A stretch of DNA of 64,000 bases from Ruminococcus flavefaciens (GCF_900143025.1 NZ_FRCT01000004.1:232409-296408); one strand, 5' to 3'; shown: positions 16,723-26,461, counted from the first letter of the stretch. Notes: a model not told the origin generated them from the letters alone. Program-made: numbers and translations.

Positions 16723-19113
16723 TTACTTCAGTTCAACAACGGTAACTCCGTCCTCACCCTCTCCGAAGAGTCCCAGACGGAAGCTTTTCACTGACGGGTG
16801 GGATTTTAGTCTCTTGTGAACAGCCTGTCTCAGCAGTCCCGTACCCTTTCCGTGGATTATAGTCACCATTGAGATATTGGACATAACAGCCTGATCGAGA
16901 AATGCGTCAAGCTGGTAAACTCCGTCATCGCAGGCACAGCCGCGGATATCGAGCTCCATTTTGCCCCTGCGCTCAGCCTTTACGCCTACCTTGTTCATCT
17001 TGCGGTTCGGACGTATGGACTTGTTAGCCACAGTTACCTTTTCAGGTTCTTCAAGGCGCAGACGGGAGATGTTCATTTTCGTTTTCATAACGCCCATCTG
17101 AACGTATACGAAGTCGCTTCCGTCAGGCTCGCCCGAGATTATGCCCTTGCGCTGTAAGTCCACAACATAGACCGTATCGCCGCGGCGGAGCTTTCTCGGA
17201 AGCACATAGCCCTCATTCGGGTCACGCTTGTCCACAGGATTAGCCGTATCGTACATCTTGTTGAAGCTCTGCTTCGACTTTGATTTAACGCTGGAAACAT
17301 TTGCGCTGAAATCCTTTTTGTCCTTTTCCTTGCGAAGTCTTTCAAGCTCGTCGATAAGCTCATTGGACTCCGCCTTAGTCTGCTCAATAATAGTCATTGC
17401 GCGAAGCCTTGCCTTTTCAAGCTCCTCAGCCTTTGCGGCTTCAAGCTTTTCGCGCTCTATCCTTATAGCCTCCTCATGCTCGGCAGTCTGAGCTTTAAGG
17501 CGTGATATCTCCTCTTTCTGGCGCTCAAGCTCCAGACGAGTGCTTTCAAGCTTGCCTATAACCTCTTCAAGTCGGGTATTAGCCTCGCTCACTCTTGTTT
17601 TAGCGTCCTCGATTATGTCCGCAGGCATACCGAGACTTTCGGATATTGCAAAAGCGTTGGACTTACCCGGAGAACCTACTATGAGCTTGTATGTAGGTCT
17701 CAGAGTCTCGATATCAAATTCACAGGAAGCATTTTCTATGCCCTCGCCGTCAATAGCGAATACTTTAAGCTCCTGATAATGAGTAGTTACCATTATTTTC
17801 GCGCCGTTAAGCATAAGCCGGCGGATAATAGATATGGCAAGTGCCGCGCCCTCAACAGGGTCGGTACCCGAGCCAAGCTCGTCAAGGAGCACCAGCGACT
17901 GCTCATCGGCAGTTTTCAGTATCTCAATAACTTTATTTGTATGTGAGGAGAATGTAGAAAGGTTCTGCTCAATGCTCTGACTGTCACCGATATCAACAAG
18001 GATATGGTCGTATACGGATATCCTGCTGCCGTCAGCAACAGGAATAAGGAGTCCGCACATAGTCATAGCCGCAAGAAGTCCCGCAGTTTTGAGAGATACG
18101 GTCTTACCGCCCGTATTCGGACCTGTGATGATAAGTGCCTGATAGTCCTCACCGAGACTTATATCCACAGGCACAGCCTTGTTTTTGTCGATAAGAGGGT
18201 GACGGGCTTTTTTAAGATACATCTTGCCGTCATCGGTTATCTCGGGAAGTGAGCAGTTGAGCTTTGCGGCAAGGTTAGACTTGGCGAAATACAGGTTCAA
18301 CTCAGTGCAGACCTTGTAATTCTCCGCAAGTATATCCGCATATTCGCCGCACTCACGGCACAGCTCGCGGACTATGCGCTCTATCTCCTCCTGCTCCTTA
18401 GCTTCAAGGAGCCTGATATCGTTATTAGCCTCGACAATTGCCATAGGCTCGATGAATATGGTCTGTCCCGTAGCCGAGGTATCGTGTATAAGACCACTTA
18501 CCTGTCCGCGGTATTCGGACTTTACAGGCAGAACAAAACGTCCGTCACGGATAGTGACATTGCTCTCCTGCAAATACTGCTGTGTGGTCTTGTTCTTTAT
18601 CATTTTGTCGAGAGTTTCGCGGAGCTGCATACCTGCGCGGTTTATCTTGCGGCGTATTGCGGCAAGCTCCGCACTTGCAGCGTCTGCTATCTCGTTTTCC
18701 GAGATTATCGAGCGTTCAAGCTTTTCAAGCAGCCAGTCATTGGGCTGCAATCTCGAAAACAGGTAGCTCAGCTCAGTTTCCATGTTTTCACAGTGAGCGT
18801 ACCAGTCCGCCAAAGACTTTATCTGTCTCAGCATTGCTGCTATGTCCATAAGGTCGCGGAGAGATATAACTGCTCCCGACTTAGCTCTTGCAGCTACAGA
18901 GCTTATATCCTTGAAATTGCCGAAAGGCGGTGTTCCGAACTGCACCGAAAGAGATAATGCCTGTGAGGTCTTCAGACACTCATAGCGCACTCTTTCAAGG
19001 TCGTTGTCGGGACGTACCGCCAATGCCATGCGGTGAGTCTCCTCGTTTGAGGTAAGCTCCGCAAGCATTTCAAGTATCTTGTCCAGTTCAAGTGTTTTCA
19101 AATATTTATCCAT
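16723..19113 (-). CDS. mutS2: Endonuclease MutS2
   Basis: This MutS-family ATPase with a Smr nuclease domain acts against recombination and, in Bacillus, in rescue of collided ribosomes. The 796 residues show Walker A GPNTGGKTVSLKT, Walker B LVLLDELGSGTDP, a long coiled-coil (about 510-620), and a C-terminal Smr domain with LDIRG and HGKGTGLL. All catalytic motifs look intact. It is downstream of recO but separated from it by a repeat island. Confidence 0.95.
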   Translation of the reverse strand: MDKYLKTLELDKILEMLAELTSNEETHRMALAVRPDNDLERVRYECLKTSQALSLSVQFGTPPFGNFKDISSVAARAKSGAVISLRDLMDIAAMLRQIKSLADWYAHCENMETELSYLFSRLQPNDWLLEKLERSIISENEIADAASAELAAIRRKINRAGMQLRETLDKMIKNKTTQQYLQESNVTIRDGRFVLPVKSEYRGQVSGLIHDTSATGQTIFIEPMAIVEANNDIRLLEAKEQEEIERIVRELCRECGEYADILAENYKVCTELNLYFAKSNLAAKLNCSLPEITDDGKMYLKKARHPLIDKNKAVPVDISLGEDYQALIITGPNTGGKTVSLKTAGLLAAMTMCGLLIPVADGSRISVYDHILVDIGDSQSIEQNLSTFSSHTNKVIEILKTADEQSLVLLDELGSGTDPVEGAALAISIIRRLMLNGAKIMVTTHYQELKVFAIDGEGIENASCEFDIETLRPTYKLIVGSPGKSNAFAISESLGMPADIIEDAKTRVSEANTRLEEVIGKLESTRLELERQKEEISRLKAQTAEHEEAIRIEREKLEAAKAEELEKARLRAMTIIEQTKAESNELIDELERLRKEKDKKDFSANVSSVKSKSKQSFNKMYDTANPVDKRDPNEGYVLPRKLRRGDTVYVVDLQRKGIISGEPDGSDFVYVQMGVMKTKMNISRLRLEEPEKVTVANKSIRPNRKMNKVGVKAERRGKMELDIRGCACDDGVYQLDAFLDQAVMSNISMVTIIHGKGTGLLRQAVHKRLKSHPSVKSFRLGLFGEGEDGVTVVELK

Positions 19114-19136
19114 AATCTTCCTTTATTCTGAAGCCC

Positions 19137-19243
19137 TTAGCCTTTAGCCCTTAGCTGTTAGGAAGTGGTTCGACCACTTGTTCATTGGAACGCCAAAGGC
19201 GTTCCCTACAACGGGCTAATTGCTAATGGCAAACTGCTAATGG
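19137..19243. repeat. REP-like hairpin island with GCTAA heptamers
   Basis: It contains AAGTGGT-TCG-ACCACTT (19163-19179), GGAACGCC-AAA-GGCGTTCC followed by CTACA (19187-19210), and runs of TTAGCC/GGCTAA heptamers on both sides. It abuts the recO stop codon. Confidence 0.8.
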
Positions 19244-19244
19244 C

Positions 19245-19988
19245 TCAAATGATTGTTTTGTAAAAGTCCAGTGTTCCGAAGCTGCGCTCCAGATGCGTAA
19301 GGGCATACATTTCCGTCAGAGCAGACAGCTTCTGCTGTACCTCCTCCGATACGCGGAAATTGAAAAGCCTGCTGAAATCAGCAAGCACTATATGCCGCAC
19401 CGCACTCAGTACAGGCAGCTTTATCTTCATATAATTGTCTGATGACTCATTGTCAAAGCAGTCCGCACAGTAAAAGCCGCCGCTTTCCATGCAGAAATAC
19501 AGCTCCGCAGGCTCGTATACACCGCAGCCACGGCAGGCAACCACATCGGGCATATAGCCTATCTCCGACATTAGTCTAAGCTCAAACACGGATTTCAGCA
19601 GTTTCTCATCGCGCTGACCGTTTTCCAGATAGTGGAGAGTATTCAGCAGAAGCCGCATTATATCGCCGTTCTGAGCCTCGGGCTTTATGCAGAAGCGCAT
19701 TATCTCCGCAAAATAGCTCGCCAGCGATATCTTTGACAGCGAATCGCGAAGTCCGTAAAAAATATGTATCGGCTCTGCACTGTTGAGGTAAAGATACTTT
19801 CCTCTCTTGTCGATGCAGAACCGTGAATAGGCAAGAAGCTGAGTGGAGCTCCCCGATTTTCCGTTTATTTTCCTTGCGCCTTTTACGGAAACCTCGATGA
19901 CTCCGCTCTCTCCTGTCAGTATATCTATGAATTTGTCCTGTTCACCCACAGAACGCTCTTTAAGGACGATGCCTTCAACAGTTGTCAT
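19245..19988 (-). CDS. recO: DNA repair protein RecO
   Basis: A recombination mediator that loads RecA with RecF and RecR. It is 247 residues, with an N-terminal OB fold (GIVLKERSVGEQDKFIDILT) and a zinc-finger pair C-x2-C ... C-x2-C (CRGCG and CADC) in the second half. It follows yqzL and era as in many Firmicutes, and its start overlaps yqzL by 14 bp. Confidence 0.93.
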   Translation of the reverse strand: MTTVEGIVLKERSVGEQDKFIDILTGESGVIEVSVKGARKINGKSGSSTQLLAYSRFCIDKRGKYLYLNSAEPIHIFYGLRDSLSKISLASYFAEIMRFCIKPEAQNGDIMRLLLNTLHYLENGQRDEKLLKSVFELRLMSEIGYMPDVVACRGCGVYEPAELYFCMESGGFYCADCFDNESSDNYMKIKLPVLSAVRHIVLADFSRLFNFRVSEEVQQKLSALTEMYALTHLERSFGTLDFYKTII

Positions 19989-20076
19989 GGTTATCTTCCT
20001 TATGTGCCGAATACCGCAGATAGTCCTCTACGCTGCCGCTTTCGGCGAATTTATTCCAAAGTATATCCTCTGACAT
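19975..20076 (-). CDS. yqzL: YqzL-family small protein
   Basis: A 33-residue protein opening MSEDILWNKFAESGSVEDYL. The pattern W-x2-F-x2-[ST]G-x4-YL-x-Y matches the small YqzL proteins that Firmicutes encode between era and recO. A GGAGGG ribosome site precedes ATG 20076 and the stop lies inside the start of recO. The function is unknown. The conserved position in the era-recO interval is the main support. Confidence 0.75.
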   Translation of the reverse strand: MSEDILWNKFAESGSVEDYLRYSAHKEDNHDNC

Positions 20077-20154
20077 ATTTCCCTCCGCAATTTCTGATAA
20101 GAGCCTCAGCCCTGTCATTATCTTCTGCGGTACGGGATAAATTATCAGCGGAAA

Positions 20155-21048
20155 TTATTTCTCGGAAAGTCCGAAGCTTCTGATGAGATTTTCTCTGTTT
20201 CGCCAGTCCTCCTTGACCTTTACCCAGCATTTAAGGTTGACCTTTATCTGGAAAAAGTCCTCCAGCTCTATTCTTGCTGCTGTAGAAGCCTTTTTCAGCA
20301 TAGCTCCGCCCTTGCCGATGACTATGCCCTTGTGGGACTCCTTTTCGCAGTAGATAACAGCTGATATATCGAGGATATCCTTGTCCTCGCGCTCGCTCAT
20401 CTGCTCTACGCCAACAGCAATACCGTGAGGTACTTCATCACTGAGGAGCATAAGGAGCTTTTCGCGTATCATCTCGGCTGCAAGCACCTTTTCGGGCTGG
20501 TCGGTTATCATATCATCGGGGAAGAAGTGTACCGACTCCTCAGATAATGCGATTATCTCATCTATTACTATGTCAACACCGCTGTTTTCGGTCACGCTTA
20601 CAGGAACAACTGCCTGAAACTTCACCTTAGATGTAATGTCAGCGATAACAGGAGCAAGCTCGTCCTTGTTTTTCAGCAGGTCTATCTTGTTCAGAACAAG
20701 AATTACAGGCATTTTTGAAGCGTTCATGGACTTCAGCAGCTCAAGCTCCTGCTCGTTTATCTTCTTAGTGCAGTCCATAACAAAGACTACAGCGTCGATG
20801 TCGCTGACAGACTCCTTGACTGTATTCAGCATATGCTCGCTGAGCTTGTTCACAGGCTTATGCAAGCCCGGAGTATCAAAGAATACCAGCTGTACATCGT
20901 CGATATTGCGTATACCCGTGATACGTGTACGGGTAGTCTGCGGCTTGCTGCTGACAGAAGCTATCTTCTCTCCTACGATAGCGTTGAGGAGAGAGGATTT
21001 TCCTGCATTTGTGCGTCCTGCGATAGTAACGAAAGCGGTCCTTGACAT
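20155..21048 (-). CDS. era: GTPase Era
   Basis: An essential GTPase in 16S rRNA maturation and 30S assembly. It is 297 residues with G1 GRTNAGKSSLL, G3 DTPG, G4 NKIDLL, and a C-terminal KH domain with VIGKGGAMLKKA. Its ATG overlaps the ybeY stop. The order phoH-ybeY-era-yqzL-recO is the common Firmicutes arrangement, here without dgkA and cdd. Confidence 0.96.
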   Translation of the reverse strand: MSRTAFVTIAGRTNAGKSSLLNAIVGEKIASVSSKPQTTRTRITGIRNIDDVQLVFFDTPGLHKPVNKLSEHMLNTVKESVSDIDAVVFVMDCTKKINEQELELLKSMNASKMPVILVLNKIDLLKNKDELAPVIADITSKVKFQAVVPVSVTENSGVDIVIDEIIALSEESVHFFPDDMITDQPEKVLAAEMIREKLLMLLSDEVPHGIAVGVEQMSEREDKDILDISAVIYCEKESHKGIVIGKGGAMLKKASTAARIELEDFFQIKVNLKCWVKVKEDWRNRENLIRSFGLSEK

Positions 21049-21560
21049 CAGTTATTTTCTCCGTTCACAACGAAAGTAACATCACGGGAAATGCCCAGCT
21101 TTTCGAGCACGGACTCTTCCTTCTCGCGCATGATGCGCTGATCCAGCTGGCTTGTCTCGTGGTCATAGCCCAGAAGGTGGAGCATTGAATGTACTGTAAG
21201 GAAGCCTACCTCACGCTCAAGTGAATGTCCGTAGTTCTGAGCCTGCTTTACAGCAGTTTCAAGCGAGATAACAACGTCGCCCAGCTGTACTGCGCCTGTC
21301 TCAGGATTTACCTCAACAGTTCCGTCCTCGCTTGTGAGCGGGAATGAGAGAACATCTGTAACGCTGTCCTTGTTTCTGTATATCTTATTGAGATTTTTTA
21401 TCTCGTTATTGCTTACGAATGAAACGCTTACTTCAGCGTCCTTGCCGAAATTTTCTGTAGTGAGGACTGCCTGACAGCATCTTCTGATAAGCAGTCTTAT
21501 TCCAACAGGAACCTTCACCTCTGTCTGATTATTCTTAACATATACCTTTAACTTAGCCAT
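21048..21560 (-). CDS. ybeY: Endoribonuclease YbeY
   Basis: A metal-dependent rRNA maturation nuclease of 170 residues from ATG 21560. The zinc motif reads HSMLHLLGYDHE, with Ser in place of the common Gly after the first His. A longer frame to 21617 overlaps phoH heavily; ATG 21560 has a GGGAGA site and overlaps phoH by 8 bp, as expected for coupled genes. Confidence 0.93.
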   Translation of the reverse strand: MAKLKVYVKNNQTEVKVPVGIRLLIRRCCQAVLTTENFGKDAEVSVSFVSNNEIKNLNKIYRNKDSVTDVLSFPLTSEDGTVEVNPETGAVQLGDVVISLETAVKQAQNYGHSLEREVGFLTVHSMLHLLGYDHETSQLDQRIMREKEESVLEKLGISRDVTFVVNGENN

Positions 21561-22527
21561 GAATATTTTTTCTCCCTTCGTTATATTTTTCATAGGCTTT
21601 GATAATATCCTGTACAAGTCTGTGTCTTACAACATCTTTTTCGGTAAAGCGGTGTATCTGAATATCGTCGATACCTTTAAGTACCTTTATAGCTTCAACT
21701 AAGCCCGATTTTCTTGTATCAGGAAGGTCGATCTGTGTAATATCGCCTGTAATGACCATTCTGCTCTCGTTTCCGAGGCGGGTAAGGAACATTTTTATCT
21801 GCTCCGAAGTAGTATTCTGTGCTTCATCGAGTATTATAAAGGCTTCATCAAGTGTGCGTCCTCGCATATATGCAAGGGGAGCTACCTCGATTATGCCCTT
21901 TTCCATGTATCTTGCAAAGCTCTCTGCTCCGAACATATCGAAAAGTGCGTCATAGAGCGGACGGAGATAGGGGTCTACCTTATCCTGGAGATCACCGGGA
22001 AGAAATCCCAGTTTTTCGCCTGCTTCAACAGCAGGACGGGTGAGGATTATCTTCTTTATCTTATGCTCGCGGAAAGCCTTTACAGCCATAGCGACTGCAA
22101 GGTAAGTCTTGCCCGTACCCGCAGGACCTATACCGAGAACGATAGTATTCTCCTTTATTGCGTCTGTATAGCGCTTCTGACCGACTGTACGAGGACGGAG
22201 TATCTTACCCGAAGCTGTAACACATATACCATCTCCGCCAAGCTCCTGAAGCTCCTGCTCTGCGCCGTCAGCCACCATAGACGAGACATAGCGCACTGTC
22301 TGCTCGTTGACAGCGTTGCCCTTATCAGCCATGGTCATCAGGGCTCTGAGAGCCTTTTCCGCACCGCTGATATTCTCTTCATCTCCGATTATTTTAATGC
22401 CGCCGTCCCTGCTTACCACAGTGACATTGAAGTTTTTCTGTATTCTGTCCACATTTCCGTCAAGCTGTCCGAAAAGAGCGGAAAGCTGCTCGGGACTGTC
22501 TGCGGGCACAAATTTTTCTGACATCAA
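21553..22527 (-). CDS. phoH: PhoH family ATPase
   Basis: A cytoplasmic P-loop ATPase linked to RNA metabolism. The 324 residues begin with a KH-like segment and contain Walker A GPAGTGKTYLAVAMA and Walker B FIILDEAQNTT, plus VITGDITQIDLP. It starts with two adjacent ATG codons (22527 and 22524). It is the second gene of an operon that begins with the CYTH gene. Confidence 0.94.
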   Translation of the reverse strand: MMSEKFVPADSPEQLSALFGQLDGNVDRIQKNFNVTVVSRDGGIKIIGDEENISGAEKALRALMTMADKGNAVNEQTVRYVSSMVADGAEQELQELGGDGICVTASGKILRPRTVGQKRYTDAIKENTIVLGIGPAGTGKTYLAVAMAVKAFREHKIKKIILTRPAVEAGEKLGFLPGDLQDKVDPYLRPLYDALFDMFGAESFARYMEKGIIEVAPLAYMRGRTLDEAFIILDEAQNTTSEQIKMFLTRLGNESRMVITGDITQIDLPDTRKSGLVEAIKVLKGIDDIQIHRFTEKDVVRHRLVQDIIKAYEKYNEGRKNIHG

Positions 22528-22541
22528 CTGATTTCTCCATT

Positions 22542-23042
22542 CTATTGCTCGGGAAAAGCTCCTGCCTTTGCAAGTGCAGCATTTGAATAGCGCACATCGT
22601 CCGAGACCTCTTTCACTACCTTCACATTATCGGGGAAATCTATCTCCTGCTCGGGCGAACCGAGCTCAAGCTCCATTATTGCCAGCTTATCCGAAAACGG
22701 ATAGGTATCCAGTTCAAAAAGCTGGTCGTGATAATCAAAGCAGTAACGCACCTTTTCTATAGGCGGACAATCTCTGCGCGCACCATTGAGAAGGCTGTGA
22801 TACTCCTCTGCGCTTATCTCGAATTCATTCTCTTCCCTTGTAACATGGGTGTGGAAGATCTTTTCCGTGTAAGTATACTTTATCCTGCCGTCTTCATCGA
22901 CCGATCTTACCCTGCGCTGAGAACCATTCTGCCCGCTTTTGAGGTAAGTCTGGACTATACCGATCCTGCGCCTTACATCAAGGGTGGAAATATCGGGGAA
23001 CTCAACGAGAAATTTTCGTTCGATCTCGTATGATATACTCAT
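22542..23042 (-). CDS. CYTH domain phosphatase/cyclase-like protein
   Basis: A triphosphate-tunnel protein of about 166 residues. The signature EIERKFLV is at its N-terminus, followed by charged beta strands with RRVRS and KYTYTEK that would line the tunnel. Members hydrolyse inorganic triphosphate or thiamine triphosphate, and a few make cAMP. ATG 23042 follows GGAGAG; an earlier in-frame ATG at 23063 lacks a site. Confidence 0.87.
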   Translation of the reverse strand: MSISYEIERKFLVEFPDISTLDVRRRIGIVQTYLKSGQNGSQRRVRSVDEDGRIKYTYTEKIFHTHVTREENEFEISAEEYHSLLNGARRDCPPIEKVRYCFDYHDQLFELDTYPFSDKLAIMELELGSPEQEIDFPDNVKVVKEVSDDVRYSNAALAKAGAFPEQ

Positions 23043-23076
23043 AAAGCACTCTCCAAAAAGCAAAAAATGCTGCTCC

Positions 23077-23133
23077 GTATATGTTGAAATCTTTCAACAT
23101 ATACATTATACAACTTTTTTTGAATAATGTCAA
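23077..23133 (-). promoter_or_regulatory. Promoter and perfect palindrome before CYTH-phoH operon
   Basis: On the minus strand TTGACA (23133-23128) and TATAAT (23110-23105) are 17 nt apart. A perfect 28-bp palindrome, GTATATGTTGAAA with a 2-bp centre (23077-23104), begins at the base after the -10 box and covers the RNA start. It is either a repressor site or a 5' stem in the mRNA. Confidence 0.75.
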
Positions 23134-23192
23134 CAAAAATCCTGTTTTATTCTGTCTAAATTGCTAAGTTTTATCATACTGTCACACAGTTG

Positions 23193-23951
23193 TCACCTAT
23201 TATGGGGGATATCTCTCAGCATGAGATTGAACGGGTCGAAGAAGGTATCGCCCAATTCGGGAGAGGGCGCTTCCAGTACTGCTGATTTTTCTCCTTCAGC
23301 GAGCGGTATTACGGCAGTTATCTCATCACCGCTCATCTGTGCTTCTGCACCGATACGGACAGCAAGTCCCTTCACGGTCTCATCGGGATAGGTCTCAAAA
23401 ACATCGGGCAGACCGATACATTCTCCGTCCACAAATGTCCCTGAGGCTCTGATATGGATTTTGACATTTTTACCAGTTTCCTCACAAAAGGCTTCAAATT
23501 CATTTATGTCGGCATCGTTCGCAAGACTGTATCTCCTGATAAAGCTGAGCAGCAGCAGTCTAAGGATATTGCTGTCGGTACGTACCAGCGAAGCTGAACA
23601 TTCACCGAGCACTATCCTGCACCTTCCTGCCGTGACTGCTCCGCAGTTTGCAGCAAGGTCTGCAAGAAAAGCATCCGTCCTGACAACGCCGAAGCAGCTT
23701 TTGCTGTCGGGATCAGAGATAAGAGCCTTGCTGAGCTCGGCATTCCTCATAAGCTCGCAGCACATAGTCATTATGCCCTCTATGAGCTCACTGTCCTTTT
23801 TCGTGCCCTGCTTGTCGGCAAGCTCCCTCAGAAGCTCGCAGGAAGCCGATATCCCCGTTACCGAACGCCTTACAAGATACTCTGTATAGGCTATATAATC
23901 CTCAGCAAAGGAGCTTTCAAAGAAGTCGTGAAGTCCGTATTTCCCGTCCAT
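23193..23951 (-). CDS. Histidine-kinase-like protein, degenerate
   Basis: About 252 residues from ATG 23951, which has a GGAGA site. A helical segment (EYLVRRSVTGISASCELLRELAD ... ELMRNAELSKAL) resembles a HisKA dimerisation helix pair but has no clear phospho-acceptor His. The C-terminal half looks like a GHKL ATPase remnant (ILRLLLLSFIRRYSL, GLAVRIGAEAQMSGDEIT) with no intact N or G boxes. There are no membrane spans and no adjacent response regulator. The assignment rests on overall pattern only. Confidence 0.45.
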   Translation of the reverse strand: MDGKYGLHDFFESSFAEDYIAYTEYLVRRSVTGISASCELLRELADKQGTKKDSELIEGIMTMCCELMRNAELSKALISDPDSKSCFGVVRTDAFLADLAANCGAVTAGRCRIVLGECSASLVRTDSNILRLLLLSFIRRYSLANDADINEFEAFCEETGKNVKIHIRASGTFVDGECIGLPDVFETYPDETVKGLAVRIGAEAQMSGDEITAVIPLAEGEKSAVLEAPSPELGDTFFDPFNLMLRDIPHNR

Positions 23952-24155
23952 ATTTTCTCCGTTTCCGATGTTTGTATACAAATAATGAATATATCAACGA
24001 ATATATTTTATTATACTACATTTTAATATAAAATGGAATAGCCTGAAGCAAATTTGATACAGGGAAATTTGCAACAAAAATATTCGCAAGGTATTTCCGA
24101 CATTTGTTTAATATGTACTTTTACAAAAAAATCTGTTATTTTTTTATCGAACCAC

Positions 24156-24184
24156 TTGAAAAATTTTCCGAGTTGCGGTATAAT
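24156..24184 (+). promoter_or_regulatory. Promoter of gap
   Basis: TTGAAA at 24156-24161 and a perfect TATAAT at 24179-24184 are 17 nt apart, 32 bp before the start codon. Confidence 0.85.
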
Positions 24185-24216
24185 TAATCTATACAAATTT
24201 TTAGGAGGTATATCCA

Positions 24217-25254
24217 ATGTCAGTTAAAGTTGCTATTAACGGTTTCGGCCGTATCGGTCGTCTTGCATTCAGACAGATGTTTGACGCTCCAGGTTATGAG
24301 GTAGTTGCAATCAACGACCTTACAAAGCCTTCAATGCTCGCTCAGCTTCTCAAGTATGATACAGCTCAGGGCGGTTACTGCGGAAAGATCGGTGAGAACC
24401 TTCACACAGTTTCTGCTGATGACGAGAAGGGCACAATCACTGTAGACGGCAAGACACTTACAATCTACGCTAAGGCTAACGCTGCAGAGCTCCCATGGGG
24501 CGAGATCGGCGTTGACGTAGTTCTCGAGTGCACAGGTTTCTACTGCTCAAAGGACAAGTCACAGGCTCACATCGATGCTGGTGCTAAGAAGGTTGTTATC
24601 TCAGCTCCTGCTGGTAACGATCTTCCTACAATCGTTTACAGCGTAAACGAGAAGACTCTTACTAAGGACGACAAGATCATTTCTGCTGCTTCATGCACAA
24701 CAAACTGCCTCGCTCCTATGGCTAAGGCTCTTAACGATTATGCTCCTATCCAGAGCGGTATCATGAGCACAATCCACGCTTACACAGGCGATCAGATGAT
24801 CCTTGACGGTCCTCACAGAAAGGGCGACTTCAGAAGAGCAAGAGCTGGTGCTGCAAACATCGTTCCTAACAGCACAGGTGCTGCTAAGGCAATCGGTCTT
24901 GTTATCCCAGAGCTCAACGGCAAGCTCATCGGCAGCGCACAGAGAGTTCCTGTTCCTACAGGTTCTACAACAATCCTCACAGCTGTTGTTAAGGGTGCTA
25001 ACGTAACTAAGGAAGGCATCAACGCTGCTATGAAGGCTGCTGCTTCTGAGTCATTCGGCTACAACGAGGATCAGATCGTTTCTTCTGACGTTATCGGCAT
25101 GAGATTCGGTTCACTCTTCGATGCTACACAGACAATGGTTGCTGAGATCGGTGACGGCCTCTACGAGGTACAGGTTGTTTCATGGTATGACAACGAGAAT
25201 TCTTACACATCACAGATGGTAAGAACAATCAAGTACTTTGCAGAGCTCGGCTAA
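24217..25254 (+). CDS. gap: Glyceraldehyde-3-phosphate dehydrogenase
   Basis: The NAD-dependent glycolytic enzyme, 345 residues. The Rossmann motif is [10 protein letters not shown] and the catalytic site is [12 protein letters not shown]. Codon use is strikingly narrow and differs from neighbouring genes, as expected for a very highly expressed gene. It has a strong AGGAGG site, its own promoter and a strong terminator, so it is monocistronic. Confidence 0.98.
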   Translation: MSVKVAINGFGRIGRLAFRQMFDAPGYEVVAINDLTKPSMLAQLLKYDTAQGGYCGKIGENLHTVSADDEKGTITVDGKTLTIYAKANAAELPWGEIGVDVVLECTGFYCSKDKSQAHIDAGAKKVVISAPAGNDLPTIVYSVNEKTLTKDDKIISAASCTTNCLAPMAKALNDYAPIQSGIMSTIHAYTGDQMILDGPHRKGDFRRARAGAANIVPNSTGAAKAIGLVIPELNGKLIGSAQRVPVPTGSTTILTAVVKGANVTKEGINAAMKAAASESFGYNEDQIVSSDVIGMRFGSLFDATQTMVAEIGDGLYEVQVVSWYDNENSYTSQMVRTIKYFAELG

Positions 25255-25276
25255 TAGCTGATATATATGCAATATC

Positions 25277-25306
25277 AAAGGGCGTTCATTGCGAACGCCC
25301 TTTTTG
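25277..25306 (+). terminator. Terminator of gap
   Basis: GGGCGTTC-ATTGC-GAACGCCC is followed by five T. The stem also resembles the REP-like hairpin family seen elsewhere in the window. Confidence 0.88.
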
Positions 25307-25323
25307 TATGTCAGTATACAAAG

Positions 25324-25350
25324 AAAAGGCACTCGTTTTGAGTGCCCTTT
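25324..25350 (-). terminator. Terminator of lipoprotein gene
   Basis: On the minus strand GGGCACTC-AAAAC-GAGTGCC is followed by TTTTCTT, just past the stop at 25355. Confidence 0.75.
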
Positions 25351-25354
25351 ATAA

Positions 25355-26323
25355 TTATTCTTCGCTTTTTTCTTCGGTTGCTTCTTCGCTTTCTTCAGTA
25401 TCTACAGAGAAATATGTCTCACCCATTCGTGAAACGCTATATTCAGAACCTGTTGCCTTCAAGGTTGCCTGATCGAATTTTAACTTATACTCAACTAACG
25501 GACAATAATTATATAAATTCGGTTCAGCGCCCTTCATTTGAATGAAGAAAGCCTCTTTCCATTCTTCGTATGCATCACCGTAATACACATATCCGTTAAA
25601 CATCTCATACTTTGCGAATTCACCATCTTCTTCAAACCCCTGCTCAATACAAAATGCTTTTGCATCTTCATAATCCATTGGCTTTAAATCCTGCGGATAA
25701 AAAATCAGCTCGCTGCTTATGTCATCAAGGTTAACAGAATCAGGGAAATAACCCATTTTACCTGTTTCAGTTAAATATACATCATCAATAGTTGCTTCAG
25801 TAACTTTTACTCGTGCGTTTTTTTCCGCATCAAATTTACCATAATATACAGTTAATTCAAGTCGCGGATCGTCAAATGATTTAATCCTTTTAGCGTCCGT
25901 ATAAGCTCCTACGTTATCCGTTGTAAGATATTCGTCAACAGGAATTTCAGACATATCGAATTTGTCACCGTATTCCTCAATAAACTCTGCAACCGTCATA
26001 TAATTTCCGCGTCTGAATACAGTATCACCTATCTGGATATAGCCTGAATTGAGAGCAGCCTTTTTTATCTCGTCTGTAGCTTCATACTTTATCTCAGCAA
26101 CGGTCGTCGGCTCTGTCTCAGCTTCTGTTGCTTCTTCTTTCTCCTTTGCTGTCTCCTTGTCGAGCTTGCCAAGAGCTTCTTCAAGGTCTTTTTCTTCTAT
26201 GTCCTCAGCAGATTTTGAACTTGTCTTTGTCTTCTTGTTGTCCTTGCTGTCGCCGCAGGCTGTCATTGAAACTGCACCTAAGCATACCGCAAATAAGAAT
26301 GCAGCAATTCTTGTTTTTTTCAT
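25355..26323 (-). CDS. Hypothetical lipoprotein
   Basis: The 322 residues begin with a lipoprotein signal (lipobox SMTAC at about residues 20-24), followed by an acidic Lys/Glu/Thr-rich linker of about 50 residues and a globular part of unknown fold. The tail is acidic (EESEEATEEKSEE). Codon use is AT-richer than in gap or the spe genes. It is anchored on the outer face of the membrane; I recognise no family. Confidence 0.75.
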   Translation of the reverse strand: MKKTRIAAFLFAVCLGAVSMTACGDSKDNKKTKTSSKSAEDIEEKDLEEALGKLDKETAKEKEEATEAETEPTTVAEIKYEATDEIKKAALNSGYIQIGDTVFRRGNYMTVAEFIEEYGDKFDMSEIPVDEYLTTDNVGAYTDAKRIKSFDDPRLELTVYYGKFDAEKNARVKVTEATIDDVYLTETGKMGYFPDSVNLDDISSELIFYPQDLKPMDYEDAKAFCIEQGFEEDGEFAKYEMFNGYVYYGDAYEEWKEAFFIQMKGAEPNLYNYCPLVEYKLKFDQATLKATGSEYSVSRMGETYFSVDTEESEEATEEKSEE

Positions 26324-26432
26324 AATTATTTTCCTTTCAAATAAATATACTTGTATAAGTATAAAGCTGAAATGTGATGATTTAGTGAAAGCAGCAATAT
26401 TTCAGCAATAATGTACTTCCACATCAACATCA

Positions 26433-26461
26433 TTGACAATTTTTGACAGGTGATGTATAAT
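26433..26461 (+). promoter_or_regulatory. Promoter with leader before phospholipase-like gene
   Basis: TTGACA (26433-26438) and TATAAT (26456-26461) are 17 nt apart. The transcript would carry a leader of about 115 nt with a TCGGG...CCCGA pairing and a GATGC...GCATC stem just before the AAAGGAG ribosome site. Confidence 0.7.
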
